Source: Actinokineospora bangkokensis (GTDB lineage: Bacteria > Actinomycetota > Actinomycetes > Mycobacteriales > Pseudonocardiaceae). From it: DNA of 64,000 nucleotides. The translations under genes and the position numbers were made by a program. The notes under the pieces are model-generated. The model was not told the DNA's origin and ran no database searches. It saw only the letters and a list, made by a program, of their open reading frames with translations. Location of the stretch: NCBI RefSeq assembly GCF_001940455.1, contig NZ_MKQR01000011.1, forward strand, positions 186,001 to 250,000, given 5' to 3'. This document shows positions 41,673 to 48,901 of this stretch, in pieces (position 1 is the stretch's first letter; every line of letters begins with the position of its first letter).

Positions 41673-42776
41673 CTACGCGCGGTCGAGGGTGTCCAGCAGA
41701 CCCGAGCCCGCGCTGTCGGTGTCGACCCCGGTCCCGCTCGCCAGGACGACCACAGCGGTGCGCGTGGACGGGCTGAACCCGGCGAAGCTGCGGAACCCGC
41801 CGGTCTCGCCGTTGTGCCACACCATCGTGTTGCCGGTGGTGGGCAGCGGCAGCAGGTGCCAGGCGAGCCCGAGCCGCAGGCCGGGGATCTCGGGCGGGCT
41901 GAACCGGGGCTGCTGCACCAGGCGCAGGGCCGGGCGCAGCGAACCCGGGGTGGCGTCGAGGTGGTCGCGCAGGTAGCGCAGCACGTCCTGAGCTGTGCCG
42001 TAGAGCGCGCCCGCTCCGGCGAGGGTGGGGATCTCCCAGTCGGGAACGGGCTTGCCCGTCCCGTCGTGGCCGGTGGCCTTGCGCCCGGACTGGTCGCGGG
42101 TGAGCGTGGTCGTGATGTCCCGGAGGCCGAGCGGGTGGGTGATGTGGCGCTGCACGGCGGTCGGGTAGTCCGCGCGGTACACGTTGGACAGCGCTTGCCC
42201 CAGCAGGCCCATGGCCAGGTTGGAGTACAGGTAAGACGTTCCGGGCTCGGAAACCGGCACGGTGGCGGGCAGGCCCGCGGCGAGGTCCTGCCGCGTGTAG
42301 TGGGCGTACGGGTTGGCCGGGTCGAACCCCGGCGCGGTGGCGAGGTTGGGGGGCAGGGCGGGCAGGCCGGAACTGTGCGTCGCCGCCTGCTCGACCGTGA
42401 TGTCCGCGCGCGGCAGGACGAGGTCGGGCGGGAGGTAGCGCTGGAGCGGCGCGTCGAGCGCCACCCGACCCCCCTGCACGGCACGGGCGAGCAGCAGCGC
42501 GGTGAAGGTCTTGGTGACGGAACCGATCTGGAACACCGTCCGCGCGTCGGGCGTGCGCTTGTCCTGCGGCCCGAGGCTGCCGATACCGGCGATGTGCTGC
42601 CCGCCGCGGCCGATGGCGCCGATGACGGCCCCGGGCGCGCCCGCGTCGGCCAACCGCCGCAGGTGGTCTGCGACGATCGCGGGAAGCTTGCTGCCCTGGG
42701 CCGCGGCCGGTGTCGGCAGCAGTGCCAGTGCGGCACCGCCCAGGGCGGTCTTGAGGACGGTTCGTCGGCTGGTCAT
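41673..42776 (-). CDS. Exported serine hydrolase of the class C beta-lactamase / D-Ala-D-Ala carboxypeptidase fold
   Basis: 367 residues. A twin-arginine-like signal (MTSRRTVLKTALGG) and Ala-rich cleavage region (~26) point to Tat export. Catalytic SxxK is SVTK (about 85-88), the YSN tyrosine motif is YLYSNLAMG, and the KTG equivalent is HNGETGG. Esterase or peptidase rather than true beta-lactamase is possible. The gap of 257 bp to the regulator and 84 bp to the ArsR-like gene leaves its operon unclear. Confidence 0.9.
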   Translation of the reverse strand: MTSRRTVLKTALGGAALALLPTPAAAQGSKLPAIVADHLRRLADAGAPGAVIGAIGRGGQHIAGIGSLGPQDKRTPDARTVFQIGSVTKTFTALLLARAVQGGRVALDAPLQRYLPPDLVLPRADITVEQAATHSSGLPALPPNLATAPGFDPANPYAHYTRQDLAAGLPATVPVSEPGTSYLYSNLAMGLLGQALSNVYRADYPTAVQRHITHPLGLRDITTTLTRDQSGRKATGHDGTGKPVPDWEIPTLAGAGALYGTAQDVLRYLRDHLDATPGSLRPALRLVQQPRFSPPEIPGLRLGLAWHLLPLPTTGNTMVWHNGETGGFRSFAGFSPSTRTAVVVLASGTGVDTDSAGSGLLDTLDRA

Positions 42777-42860
42777 CGTGCCCCTCCCTCGGTGTGGATT
42801 CCCTCGGTGTTGATTCCCTCGGTGGCGATCCCTTTGGCGTGGGTGCCCATGGTGTCGACC

Positions 42861-43379
42861 TCAGTCCGCGGACGGCGGGAGCGCGGCGGCGAGCACGGCC
42901 AGCAGCGGGACGACCCGGTCGCCCGGCACGCGGTAGCGCCCGCGCCCGGCGTTCTGCAACCACCCAGCCGCCACCAGCGGTTTCAGGTGGTGGTACAGCT
43001 GCCCGGTGGTGCCCACGTCGTCCAGTTCCTGTAGGGCGGCGGTGGTCCCGGTGCCGCCCAGCACCGCGCGGAGCAGGCGCAGCCGGACCGGGTGCCCCAG
43101 CGCGCCGAAGACCTCGGCGGCCGACGCCCAGTCCAGGCCGAGGAGCCCACCGGTCGAGGCGCCCTGCTGCCACTCGTAGTGCTCCCCGGTGGGCAGCCGC
43201 ACCGCGCCCGTGAACAGCACGGCACCCGCGGGGTCGGTGACCCGCTCCCGCAGGCCGTTGAGCGCCCAAAACACCTCGGGGTCCAGCGCGGGGGCGGCGG
43301 GACGGGCTTGCCCACCGCCCTCCAACCGGGCGATGCGCTCGGCGAGGTCGTCGAGCCGCCGCTGCACGTCGTCGTCCAC
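42861..43379 (-). CDS. ArsR-type winged-helix regulator with N-terminal extension
   Basis: 172 residues from GTG. The C-terminal ~85 residues form the HTH (FGALGHPVRLRLLRAVLGG, DVGTTGQLYHHLKPLVAAGWL, GRGRYRVPG). The N-terminal ~80 residues contain a heptad-like helix and an unassigned sensor-like part, so this is not a simple metal sensor. A perfect 12-bp palindrome sits 13 bp before the start. Upstream of the beta-lactamase-fold hydrolase in the same orientation, which may be its target. Confidence 0.85.
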   Translation of the reverse strand: MDDDVQRRLDDLAERIARLEGGGQARPAAPALDPEVFWALNGLRERVTDPAGAVLFTGAVRLPTGEHYEWQQGASTGGLLGLDWASAAEVFGALGHPVRLRLLRAVLGGTGTTAALQELDDVGTTGQLYHHLKPLVAAGWLQNAGRGRYRVPGDRVVPLLAVLAAALPPSAD

Positions 43380-43391
43380 GAGTCCACTATT

Positions 43392-43403
43392 ACGTAATTA
43401 CGT
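43392..43403. promoter_or_regulatory. Perfect palindrome upstream of the ArsR-type regulator
   Basis: ACGTAATTACGT, a perfect 12-bp palindrome in the only AT-rich stretch of the intergenic region. A partial half-site TACGT recurs at 43406-43410. Likely autoregulatory operator. Confidence 0.6.
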
Positions 43404-43436
43404 TCTACGTGCAACTGCGCTGGTAGAAGACGGGTT

Positions 43437-43468
43437 CGGGCGGCCGGGGGCGCACCCCCGACCGCCCG
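43437..43468 (-). terminator. Hairpin terminator after the SDR gene
   Basis: A 14-bp stem with one mismatch (43437-43450 with 43455-43468, loop CGCA), 11 bp past the stop of the minus-strand SDR gene at 43480. Confidence 0.75.
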
Positions 43469-43479
43469 GAGGGGGTCGT

Positions 43480-44298
43480 TCAGCCGTGGTCGGCGGAGCG
43501 GGTGGCGTCCTCCCACTCGGCCCAGGTCTTCAAGCGCTCGGCATAGAGGTTCTGGGCGATGTCGTAGGCGCGACCGGACAGCAGCAGCCGCAGCGGCGGG
43601 TTCTCCGCGTCGACGGCGGCGAACACGGCGGCGACCGTGGCGTCGGGACCCGGCGTCACGTAGGACCCGCGCTGGGCGGCGCGGGCTTCGCGCAGCTGCT
43701 GGTACGCCGGGTTCGGCTCGGAGTGCACGGCGGAGTCGGTGCTCCAGTCGGTCGCGTAGCCGCCCGGCTCGACCAGGGTGACCTTGACGCCGAACGGCGC
43801 GACCTCGTGCGACAACGCCTCGGAGAAGCCCTCCAGCGCCCACTTCGAGGCGTGGTAGGCGCCCAGGCCCGCGAAGGCGCCGACCCCGCCGATGCTGGAG
43901 ATCTGCACGACGTGCCCCGAGCCCTGCTCGCGCAACAGCGGGATGGCGGCCTGGGTCACCCACAGCGCGCCCAGGACGTTGGTCTCCAGCTGCGCGCGGA
44001 CCTCGGCCTCGGTCAGCTCCTCGATGAAGCCGAAGTGCCCGTAGCCCGCGTTGTTGACCACCACGTCGAGGCGGCCGAAGTGCTCGTGCGCCCGCTGCAC
44101 GGCGGCGAAGGCGGCGTCGCGGTCGGTGACGTCGAGGGCGATCGGCAGCAGGGCGTCGCCGAACTGCTCCGCGAGATCCTTGAGGGAGTCGGTGTCGCGC
44201 GCGGTGGCGGCCACCTTGTCGCCGCGCTCCAGCGCGGCCTTGGTCCAGCTGCGGCCGAAGCCCCGGGAGGTGCCGGTGATGAACCACGTCTTGCTCAT
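43480..44298 (-). CDS. SDR-family oxidoreductase
   Basis: 272 residues. TGTSRGFG nucleotide-binding motif (about 9-16), NNAG at 87-90, catalytic Ser in QISSIGGVG and YHASK as the YxxxK. It belongs to the 17-beta-HSD-like SDR group common beside TetR regulators. The substrate is unknown. A TetR gene lies 82 bp upstream in the same orientation, suggesting co-transcription and TetR control. Confidence 0.88.
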   Translation of the reverse strand: MSKTWFITGTSRGFGRSWTKAALERGDKVAATARDTDSLKDLAEQFGDALLPIALDVTDRDAAFAAVQRAHEHFGRLDVVVNNAGYGHFGFIEELTEAEVRAQLETNVLGALWVTQAAIPLLREQGSGHVVQISSIGGVGAFAGLGAYHASKWALEGFSEALSHEVAPFGVKVTLVEPGGYATDWSTDSAVHSEPNPAYQQLREARAAQRGSYVTPGPDATVAAVFAAVDAENPPLRLLLSGRAYDIAQNLYAERLKTWAEWEDATRSADHG

Positions 44299-44380
44299 GG
44301 GGGCGTGTCCTTACCGCGCCGCGGATTCGCGGCGCTGGGTGGTGTGCTGATGTGTCCGTTGTGGTCGGTGTCCGTTGTGG

Positions 44381-44965
44381 TCAGTCGGGGGCGAAACCGC
44401 GCCCGGCGCGGTCGAAGCAGTCCCGGGCGATCTCCAGCAGCCGGTCGATGCCGTCGTCGATCGACCACGTCGAGTACGCCGTGCCGACGGTCGCGCGGAC
44501 GACGTTGTACGTCAGCAGGGCTTCCACGCCGTCGGGGACGCGGCTGACGGCGAAGTCGAGCAGCTCCCCGGCGAACTGCTCGCTCAGCTCCCGGGTGGAC
44601 TCCGCGAGCTTGGGCGAGGACGCCTTGAGCCGCTTCTGCACCGGGAGCCGGTCGCCCACGGCTTCCAGGTACCCGAGCTGCACGGCGCGCAGCGCGTCCC
44701 ACAGCGGTTCGCCCGCGGGTCGGGCGCGCATGAGGGCGCGCCACACCTCGGGCTCGTCCGGGTCCGGGTCGAGGACGACCGCTTCCTTGCTCGCGAAGTA
44801 GTTGAACAGCGTGCTGCGCGAGACCCCGGCCGCCGCGGCGATCTCGTCCACGCTCACCGCGTCGAACCCGCGTTCGTCGATCAGGCGGATGGCGGCGTCC
44901 CTGATGGCGTGCCAGGTCCGCCTCTTCTTCCGCTCGCGCAGCCCGTCCCGTTCGCCGTCGACCAC
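44381..44965 (-). CDS. TetR-family transcriptional regulator
   Basis: 194 residues. HTH DEIAAAAGVSRSTLFNYFASKEAVV (in two parts) after the positively charged N-terminus RERKKRRTWHAIRDAA. The C-terminal ligand domain includes VVRATVGTAYSTWSIDDG. Likely represses itself and the downstream SDR gene through the palindrome at 44984-45002. Confidence 0.9.
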   Translation of the reverse strand: MVDGERDGLRERKKRRTWHAIRDAAIRLIDERGFDAVSVDEIAAAAGVSRSTLFNYFASKEAVVLDPDPDEPEVWRALMRARPAGEPLWDALRAVQLGYLEAVGDRLPVQKRLKASSPKLAESTRELSEQFAGELLDFAVSRVPDGVEALLTYNVVRATVGTAYSTWSIDDGIDRLLEIARDCFDRAGRGFAPD

Positions 44966-44983
44966 GGCACAAGCGTAGGTCGA

Positions 44984-45002
44984 ACTTGGACTCCGTGCAA
45001 GT
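44984..45002. promoter_or_regulatory. Likely TetR operator
   Basis: ACTTGGAC-TCC-GTGCAAGT, an 8-3-8 inverted repeat with one mismatch, 18 bp upstream of the TetR start. A second half-like copy GTGCAAATT follows at about 45012-45020. Confidence 0.6.
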
Positions 45003-45035
45003 TTAGACGCAGTGCAAATTTCCCTCGCGGACCCG

Positions 45036-45464
45036 TCAGCGGGAGTAGGACTGCTCGGCGTCGGGGTCGATCGGGCGCTGGGCCTTCGGCAACGTGCGGA
45101 CCACCAGCAGGTAGGAGTCGGTCACCAGGTCTTCCACTAGGTCCTCCGTGAGCGTGCCGCCCGGGTTGAGGGTGATCCAGTGGCGCTTGTTCATGTGGTA
45201 GCCCGGGACGATGTCCGCGTGGGCGCCGCGCAGGGCCACGCCGTCCTCGGGAGCGCACTTGACGTTGACGATCGGCCTGCCCGCCAGCTCGGTCAGCAGG
45301 ACGAACACCTTGCCTTTGACCTTGTAGACCTGCGAGCCGGGGCCGAACGGCTGCTCGGCCACCGCCGCGGGCAACTGCTCTGCGCGGGACCGCGCGCACC
45401 GGTGCAGGGCCTCACCCTCCACGTCGACCTCCTCCGGCGTCGCACTCCCCCTCGGGGCCACCAT
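45036..45464 (-). CDS. MmcQ/YjbR family protein
   Basis: 142 residues. Typical MmcQ/YjbR elements are VYKVKGKVFVLLTEL, INVKCAPED (here VNVKCAPED) and VPGYHMNKRHWITL, the double-wing CyaY-like fold. Functions of this family are not firmly known. Divergent from the PucR gene with a palindrome between them. Confidence 0.85.
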   Translation of the reverse strand: MVAPRGSATPEEVDVEGEALHRCARSRAEQLPAAVAEQPFGPGSQVYKVKGKVFVLLTELAGRPIVNVKCAPEDGVALRGAHADIVPGYHMNKRHWITLNPGGTLTEDLVEDLVTDSYLLVVRTLPKAQRPIDPDAEQSYSR

Positions 45465-45516
45465 CCTGCCCGGCCCGCGGGCGGCTTGACACCCGGGGCG
45501 GCGGCTGCGACCGTCA

Positions 45517-45532
45517 CCTAACGACCGTTAGG
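45517..45532. promoter_or_regulatory. Palindrome in front of PucR gene, same type as at 50249
   Basis: CCTAACG-AC-CGTTAGG, a perfect 7-2-7 inverted repeat immediately overlapping the GGGAGGT Shine-Dalgarno region of the PucR gene. The same motif with one mismatch is at 50249-50264. The position would allow repression of the PucR gene and perhaps of the divergent MmcQ gene. Confidence 0.7.
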
Positions 45533-45543
45533 GAGGTGCCGCC

Positions 45544-46716
45544 GTGCGGGTGGACGTGCAGGCCGGCCGGACGATCTGGGACAGCATCCCCGTCCGGTTC
45601 GCGGTGGAGCTGCGCGGGCGCGTCGACCGGATCGCCGCCGAGATGGTGGACGCGGTGCGCCGCGAGGTCCCCGACTACCGCCAGCCGCTGGGCTCGCCCC
45701 TGGGCCGCGACCTGGTCGTCGCGTGCACCCGGGCGCTGCACCAGTTCGCCGACCTGGTGTCGAGCCCGCACCCGGCCCTGGTGCCACCGGACCCGTTCTT
45801 CGCCGGGCTCGGGCGCGCCGAGTACCGCAACGGCCGCGTCCTCGACAGCCTGCAGGCCGCCTACCGGGTGGGCGCGCGGGTGGCGTGCCGGGCCTACACC
45901 ACCCTGGCGCGGGAGTCCGACCTGCCCGCCGACGCCGTGGTCGTGCTGGGCGAGGCCGTGCTGGTGCACATCGACGCGCTGGCCGGGGCGTCGGCGGAGG
46001 GCTACGCCCAGGAGCGCGACCGCGACGAGCCGGACCGGCAGGCGGCCGCGCGCCGGGCCCTGGGCGAGCAGCTGCTCGACCGGCACGCCCCCGCCCCGAG
46101 CCCGGCCGCGGCGGCCGCCGCCCGCTGGCCGCTGCCGCGCAGGCTCGCCTGCGCCGTCGTCGCCCGGGCGGTGGACCACCCCGGCGTGCTGGTGGTGGCC
46201 CAGGGGCACGACCACGTGCTGATCGCCGCCCCGGACGTGCTCGTCGACGCGGTCCGCGACCGCTCGGCCGTGGTCGGGCCCGCGGTGCCGCTCGACCAGG
46301 GGTGGTTGTCGCTGGCGTGCGCGCGGTCGGTGGCCCGCCTGGTGCGCGAGGGCGCGATCGAGGCGCGCGGCCACGAGGTCGTGCTGGCCGAGGAGCACCT
46401 GGCCGACGTCCTGCTGGTCACGGCCCCGGCGCTGGGCGGGCTGCTGGCGGGGTCGGTGCTCGCGCGCGTGGACGCCCTGGGCGGGTCGAGCGCGCTGCGC
46501 ATGGTGGAGACGCTGGACGCGCTGCTGGGCTCGTGGGGGCGGACGGCGCCGGAGGTGGCCGAGCGGCTGGGCATCCACCCGCAGACCGCGCGCACCCGGC
46601 TGCGCAGGCTCGACGAGGTGCTGGGCGACCAGCTCAAGGACCCGGACTCCCGCCTGGCGGTGGAGATGGCCCTGCGGCTGCGCGCCCTCTCGCGCGGGGA
46701 CGCCGGGGGCCGGTGA
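45544..46716 (+). CDS. PucR/CdaR-type transcriptional regulator
   Basis: 390 residues from GTG with GGAGGT 6 nt before. An N-terminal helical sensor region (about 1-165, resembling the RsbT-antagonist-like helical domain often fused to PucR HTH) is followed by a middle domain and a C-terminal HTH_30: LDALLGSWGRTAPEVAERLG, IHPQTARTRLRRLDEVLG. The 3' end is only 1 bp from the converging second PucR gene. Both together suggest a duplicated regulatory pair. Confidence 0.88.
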   Translation: MRVDVQAGRTIWDSIPVRFAVELRGRVDRIAAEMVDAVRREVPDYRQPLGSPLGRDLVVACTRALHQFADLVSSPHPALVPPDPFFAGLGRAEYRNGRVLDSLQAAYRVGARVACRAYTTLARESDLPADAVVVLGEAVLVHIDALAGASAEGYAQERDRDEPDRQAAARRALGEQLLDRHAPAPSPAAAAAARWPLPRRLACAVVARAVDHPGVLVVAQGHDHVLIAAPDVLVDAVRDRSAVVGPAVPLDQGWLSLACARSVARLVREGAIEARGHEVVLAEEHLADVLLVTAPALGGLLAGSVLARVDALGGSSALRMVETLDALLGSWGRTAPEVAERLGIHPQTARTRLRRLDEVLGDQLKDPDSRLAVEMALRLRALSRGDAGGR

Positions 46717-46717
46717 C

Positions 46718-47788
46718 TCAGCGCCCGTCGACCAGCCCGCTGTTGAGGGCCAGGCGCCAGACCAGTGCGGTGTCCGGGGAGCGGGCGGCGGGGCCGACGA
46801 GCCCGTCGAGGTGGCGGAGCCTGCTGCGGACGGTCTCGGTGTGCAGGTCGAGGTGGTCGGCGACCGCGCGGACGTCACCGTGCAGGTCCAGCCACGCCGC
46901 GAGGGTCCGCACCAGCCGGTCCCTGCGCGCGGGCGACTGCGCCGCGAGCGGCCCCAGGTCCTCGCGGAGCACCAGCCGCGCCAGGTCGCGGTCGGACCTG
47001 GCCACGAGCGCGCCCAGGTGGTCAGCGGCGTGCACGACCGGCGGCGGGCTGCCCGCGGCGCGCGCGAGCTCGACCACCTGCCTGGCGTAGTGCGCCGAGC
47101 GGTGCGCCAGGTGGACGGGCACGGGCAGGCCGACGCCAACCGGCGCGCCGGCCGCGAGCGCGGTGACCGCCGCCGCGACGGCCTCCGGCGGGAGCAGCGC
47201 GCAGGAGCAGGGGCGCGTCGTGTCCACCAGCACGCGCTCGTCGAGGTCCCCGGCGTCGACGTAGACCGGGTGCGCCGGGACGACGGCGACGACCCGGTCC
47301 GGCAGCGACCAGCCCGCGGCGGCGGCGCGCCGCGGCATGTCGCCGGCGGGCACGCCGTGCGCCAAGTCGCGCAGCAGTGCGGCGCGCTCGCTGACCCGGT
47401 CGGCGCTCAGGACGTGGCCCGCGGTGATCGCCCGCAGCAGGGCCTCGGTGAACTCGAACACCCGGTCGGCCATCGGCAGCAGGTCCTCGGGTGGGGTCCC
47501 GGACGCCGCCGCCAGCGCGGTGAGGCGGTGCCACCCGGCGCGCGCGGCCCGGCCCACCACCACGTGCACGTCGTCGACGGGGCGCCCCGCCCGGCGCTCG
47601 GCCATGCCGAAGCCCGCCGCGAGCCGCCGCCACCCGGAGTCCTGCGCCGCGCCCGGCTGCACGACCGCGGCGAACCCCGCCTCGGCGAGCACGGCCGCGG
47701 TCGTGGCCGCCGCCCTGGGCAGCGGCCCCACCGCGTCGAGCGCCGCGCGGACCACCTCGGCCCGCGCGGCGCTCAGCGGCGCGTTCAC
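46718..47788 (-). CDS. PucR/CdaR-type transcriptional regulator (second copy)
   Basis: 356 residues from GTG. Same architecture as the converging gene: N-terminal helical domain, a middle domain, then C-terminal HTH_30 (LAAWLDLHGDVRAVADHL, DLHTETVRSRLRHLDGLVG). The start overlaps the stop of the PET-hydrolase-like gene (GTGA), so both are one transcript. It may regulate hydrolase expression in response to a substrate-derived ligand. Confidence 0.88.
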   Translation of the reverse strand: MNAPLSAARAEVVRAALDAVGPLPRAAATTAAVLAEAGFAAVVQPGAAQDSGWRRLAAGFGMAERRAGRPVDDVHVVVGRAARAGWHRLTALAAASGTPPEDLLPMADRVFEFTEALLRAITAGHVLSADRVSERAALLRDLAHGVPAGDMPRRAAAAGWSLPDRVVAVVPAHPVYVDAGDLDERVLVDTTRPCSCALLPPEAVAAAVTALAAGAPVGVGLPVPVHLAHRSAHYARQVVELARAAGSPPPVVHAADHLGALVARSDRDLARLVLREDLGPLAAQSPARRDRLVRTLAAWLDLHGDVRAVADHLDLHTETVRSRLRHLDGLVGPAARSPDTALVWRLALNSGLVDGR

Positions 47789-48684
47789 ACCGGGCAGGTC
47801 AGCTGGAAGCGGACGAAGGTGCCGTCCGGCTGCGGGGTCGGGCACAGGAACGCGCTGTAGCGGCTGTCGCCGTCGACGTAGCGCTTGAGCCACGACACGG
47901 TGAACCGGGTGGTGGTGGCGGTGTAGCGGTTGGTGGTGAAGTGGTCGGCGCCCTTGAGCTTGAGGTAGGCCTCGTCCGGCTTGGCCTTGAGCGAGGCGTA
48001 CATCGGGTCGGCGTGGTTGGCCACCGGCGCGATCGCGTCCCGGTCCGCACCGATGATCATCGTCGGCACGGTGACGTCGGAGAAGTCGGCGTAGAGGCTC
48101 CACGGCGCGAGCGGGATCGCCGCCTTGAGCGAGGGGTCCTTCGACGCGGCGATCAGCGTGCCGCCACCACCCATGGAGTGCCCCATCACCGCCAGGCGCG
48201 CGGGGTCGACGCGGTCCTTGACCGGGGACTGCGTCGCGACCCACCGCACCGCGGCGAGCAGCTGGTCGGACCGGGGCTCGGGGAAGTCGGTCACGGCGTT
48301 GGGCTGCAGGGTGATCACGACGAACCCGTGCGAGGCCAGGGTGGGGCCGTACCAGGAGATCGCGCTCTGGTTCTCCAGGAAGCCGGGGATCACCGCGACG
48401 GCGCCGAAGGTGCCCTGGGAGGTGTCGTCGGGGTAGTAGATCGTGCCCTTGTTGAACCCGCGCCCCGCCTTGGCCGCCACGGCGACCTGCTTGACGGCGA
48501 AGGGGCCGCGTTGGGCGCGCACCGACTCCTCGGTGGGGTCCGGGCCCTTGACCGTCGAGCTGACCTGGACCGCGGCGGGGGTGGCGGTCTGCCCCGCGAT
48601 CGCCTGGGGCCCCAGGAACGCGACCGCCCCCGCGGTGGCCACGGCGGCGAGCGCCATCCCGGTTCTCTTCGCAACACTGCGCAC
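47785..48684 (-). CDS. Secreted polyester hydrolase / cutinase-like enzyme (PET-hydrolase family)
   Basis: 299 residues from GTG with GGGAG upstream. Signal peptide about 1-33. The mature sequence follows actinobacterial cutinases such as TfCut2/LCC throughout: catalytic Ser170 in GHSMGGGG, Asp216 in GADRDAIAP, His248 in GADHF, the PW tryptophan and the C-terminal Cys281-Cys297 disulfide pair (FLCP, TCPV). The aromatic oxyanion-hole residue is Phe102 (PGFLENQS) instead of the usual Tyr. It should hydrolyse polyesters, cutin or lipids outside the cell; action on PET is an untested inference. Confidence 0.93.
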   Translation of the reverse strand: MRSVAKRTGMALAAVATAGAVAFLGPQAIAGQTATPAAVQVSSTVKGPDPTEESVRAQRGPFAVKQVAVAAKAGRGFNKGTIYYPDDTSQGTFGAVAVIPGFLENQSAISWYGPTLASHGFVVITLQPNAVTDFPEPRSDQLLAAVRWVATQSPVKDRVDPARLAVMGHSMGGGGTLIAASKDPSLKAAIPLAPWSLYADFSDVTVPTMIIGADRDAIAPVANHADPMYASLKAKPDEAYLKLKGADHFTTNRYTATTTRFTVSWLKRYVDGDSRYSAFLCPTPQPDGTFVRFQLTCPV

Positions 48685-48792
48685 GTGAACTCCCTCGACT
48701 AGGCCAAGCGGGATCGGTGATCGGGACGGTATGCGGGCCGCGCGGCACCGGGAAGGCGTCGTGGCGCCGACGCGCACCCGCGTTCGCGTCGA

Positions 48793-48830
48793 GCGGGCGG
48801 GGGCACTCACCCCCGTGAGCGCCCGCCCGC
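48793..48830 (-). terminator. Hairpin terminator between M28-like gene and hydrolase
   Basis: An imperfect ~16-bp stem of GC-rich arms around CTCAC-cccc-GTGAG, downstream of the minus-strand gene that ends at 48902 and upstream of the hydrolase start. Confidence 0.6.
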
Positions 48831-48901
48831 CCGCACCAGGACACCGTCGTCCATTCAGGACCGCTCGCCGGACAGCCCGCCGCGCGCTGACAACGCGGCG
48901 A

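Noticed and set aside
41673-42776. Self-resistance beta-lactamase for a beta-lactam cluster
   Set aside because: No beta-lactam biosynthesis genes nearby; the fold is shared by many esterases and carboxypeptidases.
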